Shown piece by piece: positions 1-6,793 of a stretch of 10,341 bases of DNA. Origin of the DNA: Pseudomonadota bacterium. Its GTDB lineage: Bacteria > Pseudomonadota > Alphaproteobacteria > UBA2966 > CAIVPW01. Within the stretch, counting starts at the first letter, position 1; each line of letters begins with the position of its first letter. Where the stretch lies: positions 1 through 10,341 of the forward strand of contig JAQBXG010000043.1 of assembly GCA_027625125.1 (NCBI GenBank). The letters are read 5' to 3'. A program made the translations under genes and the position numbers. The notes under the pieces were generated by a model. The model worked only from the letters and a program-made list of their open reading frames with translations, ran no database searches and was not told where the DNA came from.

Positions 1-472
1 CCGTTTTCAACCCGCGTCCGTCGTCGAACGGCACATGCAACGCGATCCCCGCGTTCAGCCATCCGGCATAGGGGCGGTCGTCGGCGATGTCTTCGTATGC
101 GGTCTTGTCGCGCAGGCCCTTGTTCGGCGTGAACATGCTCTGGCCGCCGAACAGGGTCGCCCAGCCCGCGTCGCGGTCCAGCCGCGGCGAAGCAATCGAA
201 AACCGGCGGTTCGCGTCGAACACGCGGCGGGCCAGATCGCGCAACCGTGGCATCTGGTTCGGCTTCAGCACAACCGCGGCGCGGAACCCCTGGGTGTAGT
301 GGTCGTCACCGAGGCCGAACGCATCGTTCTCCAATTGCAGCCCGACCGCGCCGTACGCAACGTTCGCCCGCACCGCCCGGGCGTCCGGCGCACCATCCGA
401 CTGCGCCTGCGCCGCCGCCGCTCCGAGCAGCACCGCCCCAGGCAGCAAAATCGCCGCAAGAAACCGTTCCAT
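1..472 (-). CDS. LpxR-like (DUF2219) outer-membrane lipid A deacylase, 5' part
   Basis: The reading frame is open from an ATG at 472 to the left edge, giving 157 codons; the rest lies outside the window. The N-terminus is a classic signal peptide: MERF, a hydrophobic stretch, then AQA at residues 21-23 as the likely cleavage site. The mature start carries the family hallmark LQLENDAFGLGDDHYTQG (residues 45-62), followed by GGQSMFTP (109-116) and DDRPYAGWLNAG (131-142). In the DUF2219/LpxR family the Asn-Asp pair and the Thr seen here lie near the active site of an outer-membrane beta-barrel that removes the 3' acyloxyacyl group of lipid A. The later His and Glu catalytic residues would be beyond the edge, so activity cannot be judged. 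An AAGGG lies only one base before the ATG, which is too close to be a good ribosome site. It follows the hydrolase gene by 63 bp on the same strand and may share its transcript. Family membership is fairly sure; the exact substrate is inferred. Confidence 0.82.
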   Translation of the reverse strand, partial: MERFLAAILLPGAVLLGAAAAQAQSDGAPDARAVRANVAYGAVGLQLENDAFGLGDDHYTQGFRAAVVLKPNQMPRLRDLARRVFDANRRFSIASPRLDRDAGWATLFGGQSMFTPNKGLRDKTAYEDIADDRPYAGWLNAGIALHVPFDDGRGLKT

Positions 473-535
473 GCCCTTGAATCCCGGTCGAAACCCGCGT
501 GATCGTGCCGCGACGCGGTAGCAGCGTTGGCCCGG

Positions 536-1591
536 CTAGCGGTGCGCCTCCGCCCAGTCGCCGACCAGGCGGAGATACCCCGGCGCATGAAGCATCTGGA
601 ACATGCCGCGCCAGGTCGTCATCGAGTGGCCGACGCCGCCAAACACCCGAACCGTCACGTCGTTTCCACCATCGGCGCGAAACCGGTCAAGGAACGCAAC
701 GCATTCGCCGACAGGCACGTTGATGTCGGTCTCGCCATAGACATACAGCATCGGCACATGAACCGCAGCCAGATGCGGCGCCGGATCATAGGCATAGCGC
801 TCGGCCAGCCAGGCGATGCGTTCGCCGTCTGGCGCGGGCAGGTCAGCGACCAGCCCGTCGGCGTCGGGGATCGCCGCGCGCGCCGCCTCGATTCGCTGTT
901 GCAGCGGAGCGCGCATCGATTCGGCGGTGGCGGGATCGCGAGCGGCAGCGACGACGTATTCCCATCGCGCCCGCGTCAGCGGCAACAGTACTTCCAGTTC
1001 CTCGGGCGTGGCGCCTTCGGCCAACAAGTCGTTGCGAACTTCCCAGATCACCGTGTCGATCCATGACAGCGGCGCCGCCGACTTGTTGATGATGAACGCG
1101 ATGTCGCCGAAGCGGTTGGCAATTTCTGGCGTGAACCAGCCGCCCTCGCTATGGCCGTACAAACCGATCGAGCCGATATCAGCCCGGCCATCCAGAAACC
1201 GGAGCGCCGCCAGCGCATCATCGATGAAATCCGAGTAATTCGCCGTCGCAAAATCGCCGCCGGACTTGCCAGTGCCGCGCTTCGCATAAATCAAGACGGC
1301 GAATCCGCGGCGCGCCAGGACGTTGGCTTCGGCGCGGTATCCGGGATCTGCGCCGGTGTCCGGTCCCGATCCGTGAATCATCAATATCGCCGGAAATACC
1401 CCGTCGGCGTCCGGCAACACCAGCGTCCCGGCGATCGGAACGCCGCCGCTGTCGAATACGACCTCCTCGCTCGGCAGCAGGAACATATAAAAGCGAACGA
1501 CGTTGTACCCGGCGAGCGCCGCCAACAGCACCAGTGCGCCACCGATTCCGAGGATCAGTTTGCGAATGATCCACCTCCCCAATTCGAACAC
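536..1591 (-). CDS. Membrane-anchored alpha/beta hydrolase (351 aa)
   Basis: A serine hydrolase of the alpha/beta fold, probably an esterase or acyl-peptidase-like enzyme facing the periplasm; the substrate is unknown. Residues about 9-38 form one hydrophobic N-terminal anchor. The fold markers come in order: HGSGP (73-77) as the oxyanion-hole loop, YAKRGTGKSGG (102-112), the nucleophile elbow GHSEGG (Ser148), an acidic residue in YGETDINVPV (Asp289) and the catalytic His in GGVGHS (His322). All triad members are present and the length is usual for the family. Translation is read from a GTG at 1591. A strong ribosome-binding-like run (GGGGAGG) lies just inside the frame, and the best promoter leaves almost no leader, so the true start is uncertain. 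The gene is divergent from the TPR gene and upstream of the LpxR-like gene, which hints at a role in the cell envelope. Confidence 0.88.
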   Translation of the reverse strand: MFELGRWIIRKLILGIGGALVLLAALAGYNVVRFYMFLLPSEEVVFDSGGVPIAGTLVLPDADGVFPAILMIHGSGPDTGADPGYRAEANVLARRGFAVLIYAKRGTGKSGGDFATANYSDFIDDALAALRFLDGRADIGSIGLYGHSEGGWFTPEIANRFGDIAFIINKSAAPLSWIDTVIWEVRNDLLAEGATPEELEVLLPLTRARWEYVVAAARDPATAESMRAPLQQRIEAARAAIPDADGLVADLPAPDGERIAWLAERYAYDPAPHLAAVHVPMLYVYGETDINVPVGECVAFLDRFRADGGNDVTVRVFGGVGHSMTTWRGMFQMLHAPGYLRLVGDWAEAHR

Positions 1592-1599
1592 CGCGATTC

Positions 1600-1628
1600 A
1601 GCCTAGCCACATCTGAAACCAGTGGCAA
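1600..1628 (-). promoter_or_regulatory. Candidate sigma70 promoter for the hydrolase gene
   Basis: On the minus strand TTGCCA (1628-1623) is followed after 17 bp by TAGGCT (1605-1600). The -35 box and spacing are good; the -10 box keeps the first T, the A and the last T. Predicted transcription would begin near 1593, almost at the GTG at 1591, giving a nearly leaderless message. This is a prediction from sequence only. Confidence 0.4.
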
Positions 1629-1700
1629 TTCCGCACCAGACCGCGGATCGCACCGGGTGTGCTAGGCTTGCGGCGATCCCGTGCTGGCCGTGCGTTGCCG

Positions 1701-2639
1701 ATGATTCGCCTGTTGCCGATTCTGGCGTTCGCCGCGGCTGTCGCCGCCGCCGGCGCCGTGACACGCGCCCAGGCGCCGCAATGGGAGGACCTGGCGATTG
1801 CCGGCGTCGATGCCTACAACCGCGGCGACTACGAGACCGCGGCGGAACGGTTTCGCCTCGCCCTTGCGTTGGCCCAGACCCTGGAAGAGGGCGTACAGCG
1901 GCGCATCAATTCCAACCTCAATCTTGCGGTCGCCGTCCAGGCGCTCGGTCGCCTCGACGAGGCCGAGGCGCTGTACCTGCAGGCGATCCGGCTCCAGGAA
2001 ACCGCCCACGGCGCCGCCGATCCCGCCCTTGCCGATATGCTGAGTCGCCTCGCGCGCCTGTATTCCTTGCAGGAGAATTGGGCTGGCGCCGAACCGTTGC
2101 TGCGACGCGCGCTGTCGGTCCGCGAGGATGCCGCCGGGCCGGACCATCCCTACACCGCGCTGGCGGTCGAGGAATTGGCCAACCTGCTGCTGGCCGAGCA
2201 ACGCTACCGCGAAGCTGTCGTGCAATTCGATCGGGTCGTTCGCATTCGCGCGGCGGCATATGGATTGGGCCACCGATCCCTCGGTCGGCCGCTGACCAGC
2301 GCCGGCATCGCCTACGCAGCGCTGGACCGCGGCGACGAAGCGGAAGCCGTTCTGAACCGCGCGCTCGCCATTTGGCGCACCGAACCGCCGCCGCCCCCGG
2401 CCGAGTTGATTCGGGTTCTGGAGGCGCTGGTCGGGGTTTACGTTCGAACTGGCCGCGTTGGTGAAGCGGTCGAACATGAAGCCGAGGTCGTCCAGGTCAA
2501 GATGCTGATGGTGGGTCTGGGGGATCCGGCGTTTGCCGCGGAGCTCGACGAGTATGCGGAGCTGTTGCGTCTTGCCGGCGAAGGGGCGATGGCCGACGAA
2601 CAGGCGGCCCGGGCCGCGGCGCTGCGGGTGGCGCCGTGA
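1701..2639 (+). CDS. Secreted tetratricopeptide repeat protein (312 aa)
   Basis: A TPR protein, probably a periplasmic scaffold for protein contacts; partner unknown. I chose the ATG at 1701 rather than an upstream GTG at 1659, because it starts a clean signal peptide (MIRLLPILAF, an Ala-rich core, cleavage near TRAQA at residues 21-25). The mature part is made of helical pairs with the W/L/G/Y/A/F/A/P-like TPR pattern, e.g. AYNRGDYETAAERFRLAL and later LARLYSLQENWAGAEPLL. The repeat period is about 42 residues and segments such as VREDAAGPDHPYTALA resemble kinesin-light-chain-type TPRs (TPR_12). No catalytic domain is visible. No clear Shine-Dalgarno sequence precedes the start. A TAGGCT at 1663-1668 could be a -10 box, but no -35 is evident. 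It ends 7 bp from the stop of the convergent small membrane protein gene. Confidence 0.85.
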   Translation: MIRLLPILAFAAAVAAAGAVTRAQAPQWEDLAIAGVDAYNRGDYETAAERFRLALALAQTLEEGVQRRINSNLNLAVAVQALGRLDEAEALYLQAIRLQETAHGAADPALADMLSRLARLYSLQENWAGAEPLLRRALSVREDAAGPDHPYTALAVEELANLLLAEQRYREAVVQFDRVVRIRAAAYGLGHRSLGRPLTSAGIAYAALDRGDEAEAVLNRALAIWRTEPPPPPAELIRVLEALVGVYVRTGRVGEAVEHEAEVVQVKMLMVGLGDPAFAAELDEYAELLRLAGEGAMADEQAARAAALRVAP

Positions 2640-2646
2640 CGGCGGC

Positions 2647-2895
2647 TTAGGGGGCCTCCGGGCCGCGCACGGCGGCGCGGTCGTCGACAGCGGGCGGTAC
2701 TTCGACATTCCGGCTTCGGGCCTGGTCGTAAAGAAACGCCGGCAACGCGCCGGCCAGCATCGAGATCACGGCGACCGCCTTCCAGTCCAGGTCCACCACC
2801 TTGACGCGCCGATGCAGGATCGACCGGCGGCCGTACACCAGCGCCGCGAACACGACAGCGCTGCAAATCGCCCAAATCAGGATCGTGTTGATCAT
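2647..2895 (-). CDS. Small two-helix membrane protein, function unknown (82 aa)
   Basis: I do not recognise a family. Two hydrophobic helices are visible at residues about 3-21 (NTILIWAICSAVVFAALVY) and 39-56, joined by a basic loop (GRRSILHRRVK), with a polar, Pro/Ala-rich tail after residue 60. The positive-inside rule would place the basic loop in the cytoplasm and both ends outside. The ATG at 2895 has a good ribosome site, GGAG seven bases upstream. It lies 45 bp behind the DUF2927 gene on the same strand and so may be the last gene of the modABC transcript. It is convergent with the TPR gene, 7 bp apart. The ribosome site and the clear membrane pattern support it as a real gene. Confidence 0.72.
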   Translation of the reverse strand: MINTILIWAICSAVVFAALVYGRRSILHRRVKVVDLDWKAVAVISMLAGALPAFLYDQARSRNVEVPPAVDDRAAVRGPEAP

Positions 2896-2940
2896 TTGCC
2901 GCTCCGCACCGGTTATAGCACGCTTGCCGCCCGGCGCGCC

Positions 2941-3672
2941 TCATCCGCCCGGATTGAGTTCGGCCAAAATCCCCGCCGCCAGCGCCATCGCGTCCGCCCG
3001 CGCGGTTCCCGGCGCCATCCGCGGGTCGTACACCAGCCGCAGCAGCACCTTGTCCATCAGCGACAGCTCTTGCAGCTTCATCGCATCATTGAAGATCGAC
3101 GGCACCAGCCGTGGATCGTCGTTGGGCAGGCCCATGCTCTGGGTCAGCTCCTCCAGCAGACAGTGGTGGATCTGGTCGTCGGAATGGTCACTGTTGACGA
3201 CGATCCGCGCCCGCACGAATTCGCCGCCCGGCCGCGCATAGGTCAGAAAGAAGCAGTTGGCGTCCTGCATGCCGGCGACATCTTCTGGTCTGGCCGCAAG
3301 CATGCGTCCGTCCAGGGCCATGCGTTCTGTCGTCGAAAACCAGATGATCAGCGCCTCATCCGGCGCATCTGCTGCGACTTCGCCGTATTCCAAACCGGTA
3401 TAGGGCGCGATGGCTTCGATATGCTCGCGGACGACCGGCCGAAATTTTTCGACGGCGTCGGTCAGGCCGCCCAGCTTGTAGTCGATTTTTCGAGTCCATT
3501 TCGCAATGACCGCGGACTCACGTCCGGGTACTTCGCTGCCGAACACGACGATCTCGAACGCGGCCAGGAAGCGCGCGTTGCCCGCCGCCGGCAATTCACC
3601 GACGACCGCCGCCGTCGCCGCGGCGGCGGCACAGGTGGCACACAACGCCAGGACCTGAATCCAGCGAACCAT
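2941..3672 (-). CDS. Secreted DUF2927 domain protein (243 aa)
   Basis: A DUF2927 family protein, common in alphaproteobacteria and without a firm function. The N-terminus (MVRWIQVLALCATCAAAAATAA) is a signal peptide. The conserved core is IHHCLLEELTQSMGLPND (residues 168-185), followed by SIFND (192-196), LSLMDKVLLRLVYDPRMAPG (203-222). The His and Glu-Glu in the core look like a degenerate zinc-metallopeptidase helix, but this is only a resemblance and a full HExxH is absent. The start was placed at the ATG at 3672, 32 bp after the modC stop, because the signal peptide begins there; the frame itself stays open upstream inside modC, and no clear Shine-Dalgarno sequence is seen. Position behind modC suggests co-transcription with the molybdate transporter, but that does not prove a shared function. 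Confidence 0.85.
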   Translation of the reverse strand: MVRWIQVLALCATCAAAAATAAVVGELPAAGNARFLAAFEIVVFGSEVPGRESAVIAKWTRKIDYKLGGLTDAVEKFRPVVREHIEAIAPYTGLEYGEVAADAPDEALIIWFSTTERMALDGRMLAARPEDVAGMQDANCFFLTYARPGGEFVRARIVVNSDHSDDQIHHCLLEELTQSMGLPNDDPRLVPSIFNDAMKLQELSLMDKVLLRLVYDPRMAPGTARADAMALAAGILAELNPGG

Positions 3673-3704
3673 GGCCGAATCGTAGTCGCTGCGCGCCGCG
3701 CCCG

Positions 3705-4793
3705 CTAGCCCACGCCGGCCGACGGTCCGTGGCTTTCGCGGTCCACCGCCACCGCCTTGACCATCGCGAAGACGCGCACGCCCGGCGCCAAACGCAATTC
3801 GTTCGCCGAGTGCCGGGTGATGCGCGCCCACAGCGGCACGCCGATATCCAGCCGCACATCGACCTGGGCGCCGTCTTCCTCCAGCGCCACGATCTTGCCG
3901 TCGAACACGTTCAACACGCTGATGTTGGTCGGCCGGTCCAGCGCCAGCGAAACATCGCGCGCATGCCCCCGCAGCCGCACGCGGGTGCCCGGAGGCGGCC
4001 CGCCCGCGATCCTGAGCTCGCCGCCGCCGAACGCCAGCACCGCCAGCCCGTCGGCGCCGGTCTCGCGCACCGTCGCCGCGAACACCGATCCCGCGTCCTG
4101 CACGCCGGTCCATTGCCGCAGGTCCTTGCGGCTCAGCACCTCCTCGACCGGCCCGGCGGCGCGGCTGCGGCCGTCGCCCATCACCACCAGCGTATCGGCA
4201 AGGCGCAGTATTTCGTCGACGTTGTGGCTGACGTAGACGATCGGCAATGCGAGCTCCTCCCGCAGCCGGTCCAAAAACGGCAGAATTTCGGCCCGGCGCC
4301 CGGCGTCCAGATTCGCCAGCGGTTCGTCCATCAACAGCAATCTCGGGCTGGCCAACAGTGCCCGGCCGATCGCCACGCGCTGTTTTTCGCCGCCGGACAG
4401 CGTCGCCGGCCGCCGGTCCAGCAGCCCGCCAAGACCAAGCAGCGCGACCAGCGGATCGAATTCGATGCGCCGCCGGACCGCGGGCAAGCGCCGCAGTCCG
4501 TAGCGTAGGTTGCCGCGCACGTTCATGTGCGGAAACAGGCGGTCCTCCTGGAATACGACGCCGACGCGGCGGCGCTCCGGCGCGATGTCGATGCGGCGCG
4601 CGGCATCGAACAGCACGTCGCCTTCCAGTTCGATCCGGCCCGCCTGTGGCCGCTCCAACCCCGCCAGCATGTTGACGACGGTGGATTTGCCGGCCCCCGA
4701 AGGGCCGAACAGCGCGGTCACGCCGCCTTCGGCATCGAACGTGGCTTCGACGCTCCCGCCGGGGAATTCGCGGCGGACGTCCACCCGCAGCAT
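3705..4793 (-). CDS. modC: Molybdate ABC transporter ATP-binding protein ModC (362 aa)
   Basis: The ATPase subunit that powers molybdate import through ModB at the inner membrane. All ABC motifs are present: Walker A GPSGAGKS (residues 30-37), Q-loop VVFQEDRLFPH (79-89), signature LSGGEKQRVAIGRALL (132-147), Walker B LLLMDEPLANLD (152-163) and the switch His in VYVSHNVDE (His190). The Q-loop FQEDRLFPH followed by NLRYGL is typical of ModC. A C-terminal TOBE/Mop-like domain occupies about residues 290-355 (e.g. RPTNISVLNVFDGKIVALEE), where molybdate or tungstate is bound in relatives. Its length is usual for ModC. The ATG at 4793 lies two bases after the modB stop, with GGGAG nine bases upstream, so translation is likely coupled. 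Confidence 0.95.
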   Translation of the reverse strand: MLRVDVRREFPGGSVEATFDAEGGVTALFGPSGAGKSTVVNMLAGLERPQAGRIELEGDVLFDAARRIDIAPERRRVGVVFQEDRLFPHMNVRGNLRYGLRRLPAVRRRIEFDPLVALLGLGGLLDRRPATLSGGEKQRVAIGRALLASPRLLLMDEPLANLDAGRRAEILPFLDRLREELALPIVYVSHNVDEILRLADTLVVMGDGRSRAAGPVEEVLSRKDLRQWTGVQDAGSVFAATVRETGADGLAVLAFGGGELRIAGGPPPGTRVRLRGHARDVSLALDRPTNISVLNVFDGKIVALEEDGAQVDVRLDIGVPLWARITRHSANELRLAPGVRVFAMVKAVAVDRESHGPSAGVG

Positions 4794-4795
4794 GC

Positions 4796-5497
4796 TCAGG
4801 GTCTCCCGCGCAGACGCGCCGCCAACCGCCGCGCGACCCATTCCGACGCAAACAGCGCCGCCAGCGCCAGTACGATTGAAATCACCGCCAGCCGCGTCGC
4901 CGCCTGTTCCCCGTCCGGCGTCTGCAACACGCTGTACAGCGCAATCGGCAACGTCCGGGTCTCGCCCGGAATATTGGAAACGAACGTGATTGTCGCGCCG
5001 AACTCGCCCAGACTGCGCGCGAACGCAAGCACCACGCCGGCCAGGATTCCGGGTGCGGTAAGCGGCAACGTGATGCCGAACAGCACCTGCGCCGGCGTTG
5101 CGCCCAACGTCCGGGCGGCGGTCTCCAGCCGACGGTCCACTGCCTCCAGCGACAGCCGGATCGCCCGCACCAGCAACGGAAACGCCATCACCGCCGATGC
5201 GACGGCCGCGCCCTTCCAGGTAAAGATCAGCGTGATTCCGAACGAATCGTACAGCCAGCCGCCGATCGCCCCGCGCCGCCCCAGCGACACCAGCAGCAGA
5301 TAGCCGATCACCACCGGCGGCACCACCAGCGGCAGGTGGACGATGCCGTCGACCAGCGCCTTGCCGGGAAATTCGCGCCGGGCCAACAGCCAGGCGACGG
5401 CGATCCCCGGTGGCAGGCTGACCAGCACAGCCCAGAACGCGACCCGCAACGACAGCCCCAGCGCCTCGATCTCGAGCGGTGTCAACGCCATCGTCAT
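4796..5497 (-). CDS. modB: Molybdate ABC transporter permease ModB (233 aa)
   Basis: The membrane channel of the molybdate importer. Five to six hydrophobic helices are visible, including residues 17-38, 52-71, 94-113, 147-163 and 203-219. The cytoplasmic EAA loop that docks on ModC is ETAARTLGATPAQVLFGITLP (125-145, with one residue of difference from strict consensus order), and the following ARSLGEFGATITFVSNIPG (160-178) is diagnostic of ModB/CysT-type permeases. The ATG at 5497 overlaps the modA stop in an ATGA, which signals translational coupling; a second ATG two codons downstream is an alternative start. Length fits the family. Confidence 0.95.
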   Translation of the reverse strand: MTMALTPLEIEALGLSLRVAFWAVLVSLPPGIAVAWLLARREFPGKALVDGIVHLPLVVPPVVIGYLLLVSLGRRGAIGGWLYDSFGITLIFTWKGAAVASAVMAFPLLVRAIRLSLEAVDRRLETAARTLGATPAQVLFGITLPLTAPGILAGVVLAFARSLGEFGATITFVSNIPGETRTLPIALYSVLQTPDGEQAATRLAVISIVLALAALFASEWVARRLAARLRGRP

Positions 5498-6306
5498 TCC
5501 CCGGTGTTCGCAAATCCAAATCGGCGGAAAATCGCAGCGGCGTCGTCGGAGCGTAGAAACGCAAACAGCGCGCGGGCGCCGTCGCTGTCGCCGCTTTGCA
5601 CAATCGCCAGCGGATAGACGATCGGCGGATGGGCTGATTCCGGAAACATCCCGACGACCCGCACGTGGCGGCTGATCGCGGCGTCGGTGGCATAGATGAT
5701 CCCGATCGGCGCCTCGCCGCGGGCCACCAGCGCCAGCGCCGCCCGGACATCGGTGGTGCGGGCGGTGCGCGCCGCCACCTGGTCCCAGACTCCCATCGAT
5801 TGCAGCGCCGCCCGGCCGTACACCCCGGCCGGAACGTGGTCCGGATCGCCGATCGCCAGTCGTCCGTCGCCCAGCGCCGCGGCCAACGCGAATCCCGGCG
5901 CGAGTTCAATCTCCAGCGTACTGGTAGCCAGGGCGACCAGCACCACCCGGTTATGCAGCAGGTCGGCGCGGGGGCCGAGCAGGCCGTCGCGTTCCAAAAT
6001 GTCCATCCAGTCGGGGTTGGCCGACAGAAACAGGTTCGCCGGCGCGCCGTTGCGGATCTGGCGGGCGAGGGTGGACGAAGCGGCAAACGACGGGATCACC
6101 TCGACGCCGGGGTTCGCGGCGACGAACGCCGCGGCCACGGCCTGCACCGCCTCGGTGGCGCTGGCGGCGGCAAATACGATCAGACGTTCGGGCTGCTGGG
6201 CGTGAGCGGGGTAAATCCCCGTGGCAAGGGCGGCGAGGAGGAGCCACCCGAGCCACGGGGTCAACCGGAGGGGGGAAGTGCCGGTATTCGCTCGCTCCTG
6301 GATCAA
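5494..6306 (-). CDS. modA: Periplasmic molybdate-binding protein ModA (270 aa)
   Basis: The solute receptor that captures molybdate in the periplasm and hands it to ModB. A signal peptide ends at PAHAQQ (cleavage after about residue 36). Family motifs follow: VFAAASATEA with Ser49, FAASSTLARQI with Ser77/78, ANLFLSANPDWMD (90-102), IGDPDHVPAGVYGR with Ala160, Val187 in TTDVRAAL, and Tyr205 in IGIIYATDA. These match the Ser, Ser, Ala, Val, Tyr set that holds the oxyanion in E. coli ModA. Translation is read from a TTG at 6306: a TAG lies a few codons upstream in frame, no ATG or GTG lies between, and a GGAG is found 11 bases before it. It is the first gene of the operon and has a ModE-type operator and promoter just upstream. 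Confidence 0.94.
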   Translation of the reverse strand: MIQERANTGTSPLRLTPWLGWLLLAALATGIYPAHAQQPERLIVFAAASATEAVQAVAAAFVAANPGVEVIPSFAASSTLARQIRNGAPANLFLSANPDWMDILERDGLLGPRADLLHNRVVLVALATSTLEIELAPGFALAAALGDGRLAIGDPDHVPAGVYGRAALQSMGVWDQVAARTARTTDVRAALALVARGEAPIGIIYATDAAISRHVRVVGMFPESAHPPIVYPLAIVQSGDSDGARALFAFLRSDDAAAIFRRFGFANTGE

Positions 6307-6326
6307 GGGAGGGAAAACTCCAGAAG

Positions 6327-6354
6327 TTCGCTATATCGACTCGTATACAACGAA
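6327..6354 (-). promoter_or_regulatory. ModE-type operator ahead of modA
   Basis: A 28-bp imperfect palindrome: TTCGCTATAT (6327-6336) and ATACAACGAA (6345-6354) pair at 8 of 10 positions. Read as CGCTATATC - 6 bp - TATACAACG it follows the known ModE site form CGnTATATA-N6-TATATAnCG. It covers the predicted transcription start of modA, the usual place for a repressor, so molybdate-bound ModE would block transcription. No modE gene is in the window. Confidence 0.75.
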
Positions 6355-6357
6355 AGG

Positions 6358-6387
6358 GTTATATCCCCCCGTGCATAACGATGTCAA
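6358..6387 (-). promoter_or_regulatory. Sigma70-type promoter of the mod operon
   Basis: On the minus strand a perfect TTGACA (6387-6382) is followed after 18 bp by TATAAC (6363-6358). The start of transcription is expected near 6351, inside the ModE operator, leaving a leader of about 45 nt before the TTG start codon. The left IS relic begins 15 bp upstream of the -35 box, so the core promoter was left intact. Confidence 0.65.
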
Positions 6388-6401
6388 CTCTCTAGGTCTC
6401 T

Positions 6402-6782
6402 CAGAGTCTGGCTCACAATATTTCCATGATCTTCAAGCCCTTGCGAGGCGTCTTGTTATGCGCCGCATGGCCGCGATGCGGAGCCATGCGTCAGCCGCCG
6501 TCGGCGAACAGATGGGCCGGCGTCGGGAAGCTCTCCCGCGCGAAGTCGATGACGCCCGCCATCGGCTGGTCGCGCGCCCGGACCGCACCCGCGCCGCCGA
6601 GAAGGGTTCGATCAACGCCCATTCCCCGTCCGTGCAGTCAGTTGCGTACCGAAGCTGGCGCCGCGCATAGTGTTCGCGAGTGATTCAGTCCACAGGCCAT
6701 CCGATCCTCCGCAGTTCTCACAAACCACAGAAAATCACAGGCCCCTGAAATCACTCAACTTGATTTTCGGTCGGGCCCTTGG
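6402..6782. mobile_element. IS5-family element relic, left copy (A)
   Basis: A 381-bp stretch whose two ends recur, diverged but in the same orientation, at 8651-8860. Both copies begin at CAGAGTC and end near CTTGG. The left part (6402-6534) and right part (6716-6782) align to the other copy; the middle 6535-6715 is present only here. Weak terminal inverted repeats can be seen best in the other copy. A broken transposase reading is found on the minus strand. The relic ends 11 bp before the ATG of the DUF262 gene and so supplies its whole upstream region. Confidence 0.7.
6491..6669 (-). pseudogene. IS5-family transposase remnant (two short pieces)
   Basis: On the minus strand from 6669 one frame reads RRQLRYATDCTDGEWALIEPF, the conserved start of IS5-family transposases (RY..DLTD.EWALIEP). 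After a change of frame a second piece reads VIDFARESFPTPAHLFADGG and then stops at 6493-6491. This corresponds to the ADGGY block around the second catalytic Asp of the DDE domain. More than 100 residues between the two pieces are missing and the C-terminus is gone, so the gene is dead, with an internal deletion and a frameshift. Identification rests on recognised motifs only. Confidence 0.68.
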
Positions 6783-6783
6783 C

Positions 6784-6789
6784 GAGAGG
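6784..6789 (+). promoter_or_regulatory. Ribosome-binding site of the DUF262 gene
   Basis: GAGAGG lies about four bases before the ATG at 6794 and decides this start. It supports translation originally beginning here rather than at the TTG at 7028. Confidence 0.5.
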
Positions 6790-6793
6790 CGAT

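Noticed and set aside
490..535. CCGC-GTC-GCGG hairpin between the hydrolase and LpxR-like genes as a terminator
   Set aside because: The stem is only four pairs and no T-run follows, so it does not meet the form of an intrinsic terminator.
1662..2708. A 348-residue minus-strand frame opposite the TPR gene
   Set aside because: The plus strand has a signal peptide and TPR periodicity; the minus frame is Gln/Arg-rich and shows no domain.
2533..3708. A 391-residue plus-strand frame opposite DUF2927
   Set aside because: No recognisable motif, His/Arg-rich, and it overlaps a clear family gene on the other strand.
2941..4851. A 636-residue minus-strand open frame joining DUF2927 to upstream sequence
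   Set aside because: The upstream part is an out-of-frame shadow of modC, with Arg-Gly-rich composition; a signal peptide begins at 3672, which fixes the true start.
3705..6086. A very long minus-strand open frame across modA, modB and modC that could be read as a 793-residue fusion protein
   Set aside because: Only its 3' part, from 4793, has ModC motifs; the rest is an Arg/Ala-rich shadow frame, while modA and modB are fully coded in other frames with proper overlaps.
6402..6782. A functional small gene inside the left IS relic
   Set aside because: Short frames here on both strands match only fragments of a transposase in changing frames, without ribosome sites or a complete domain.
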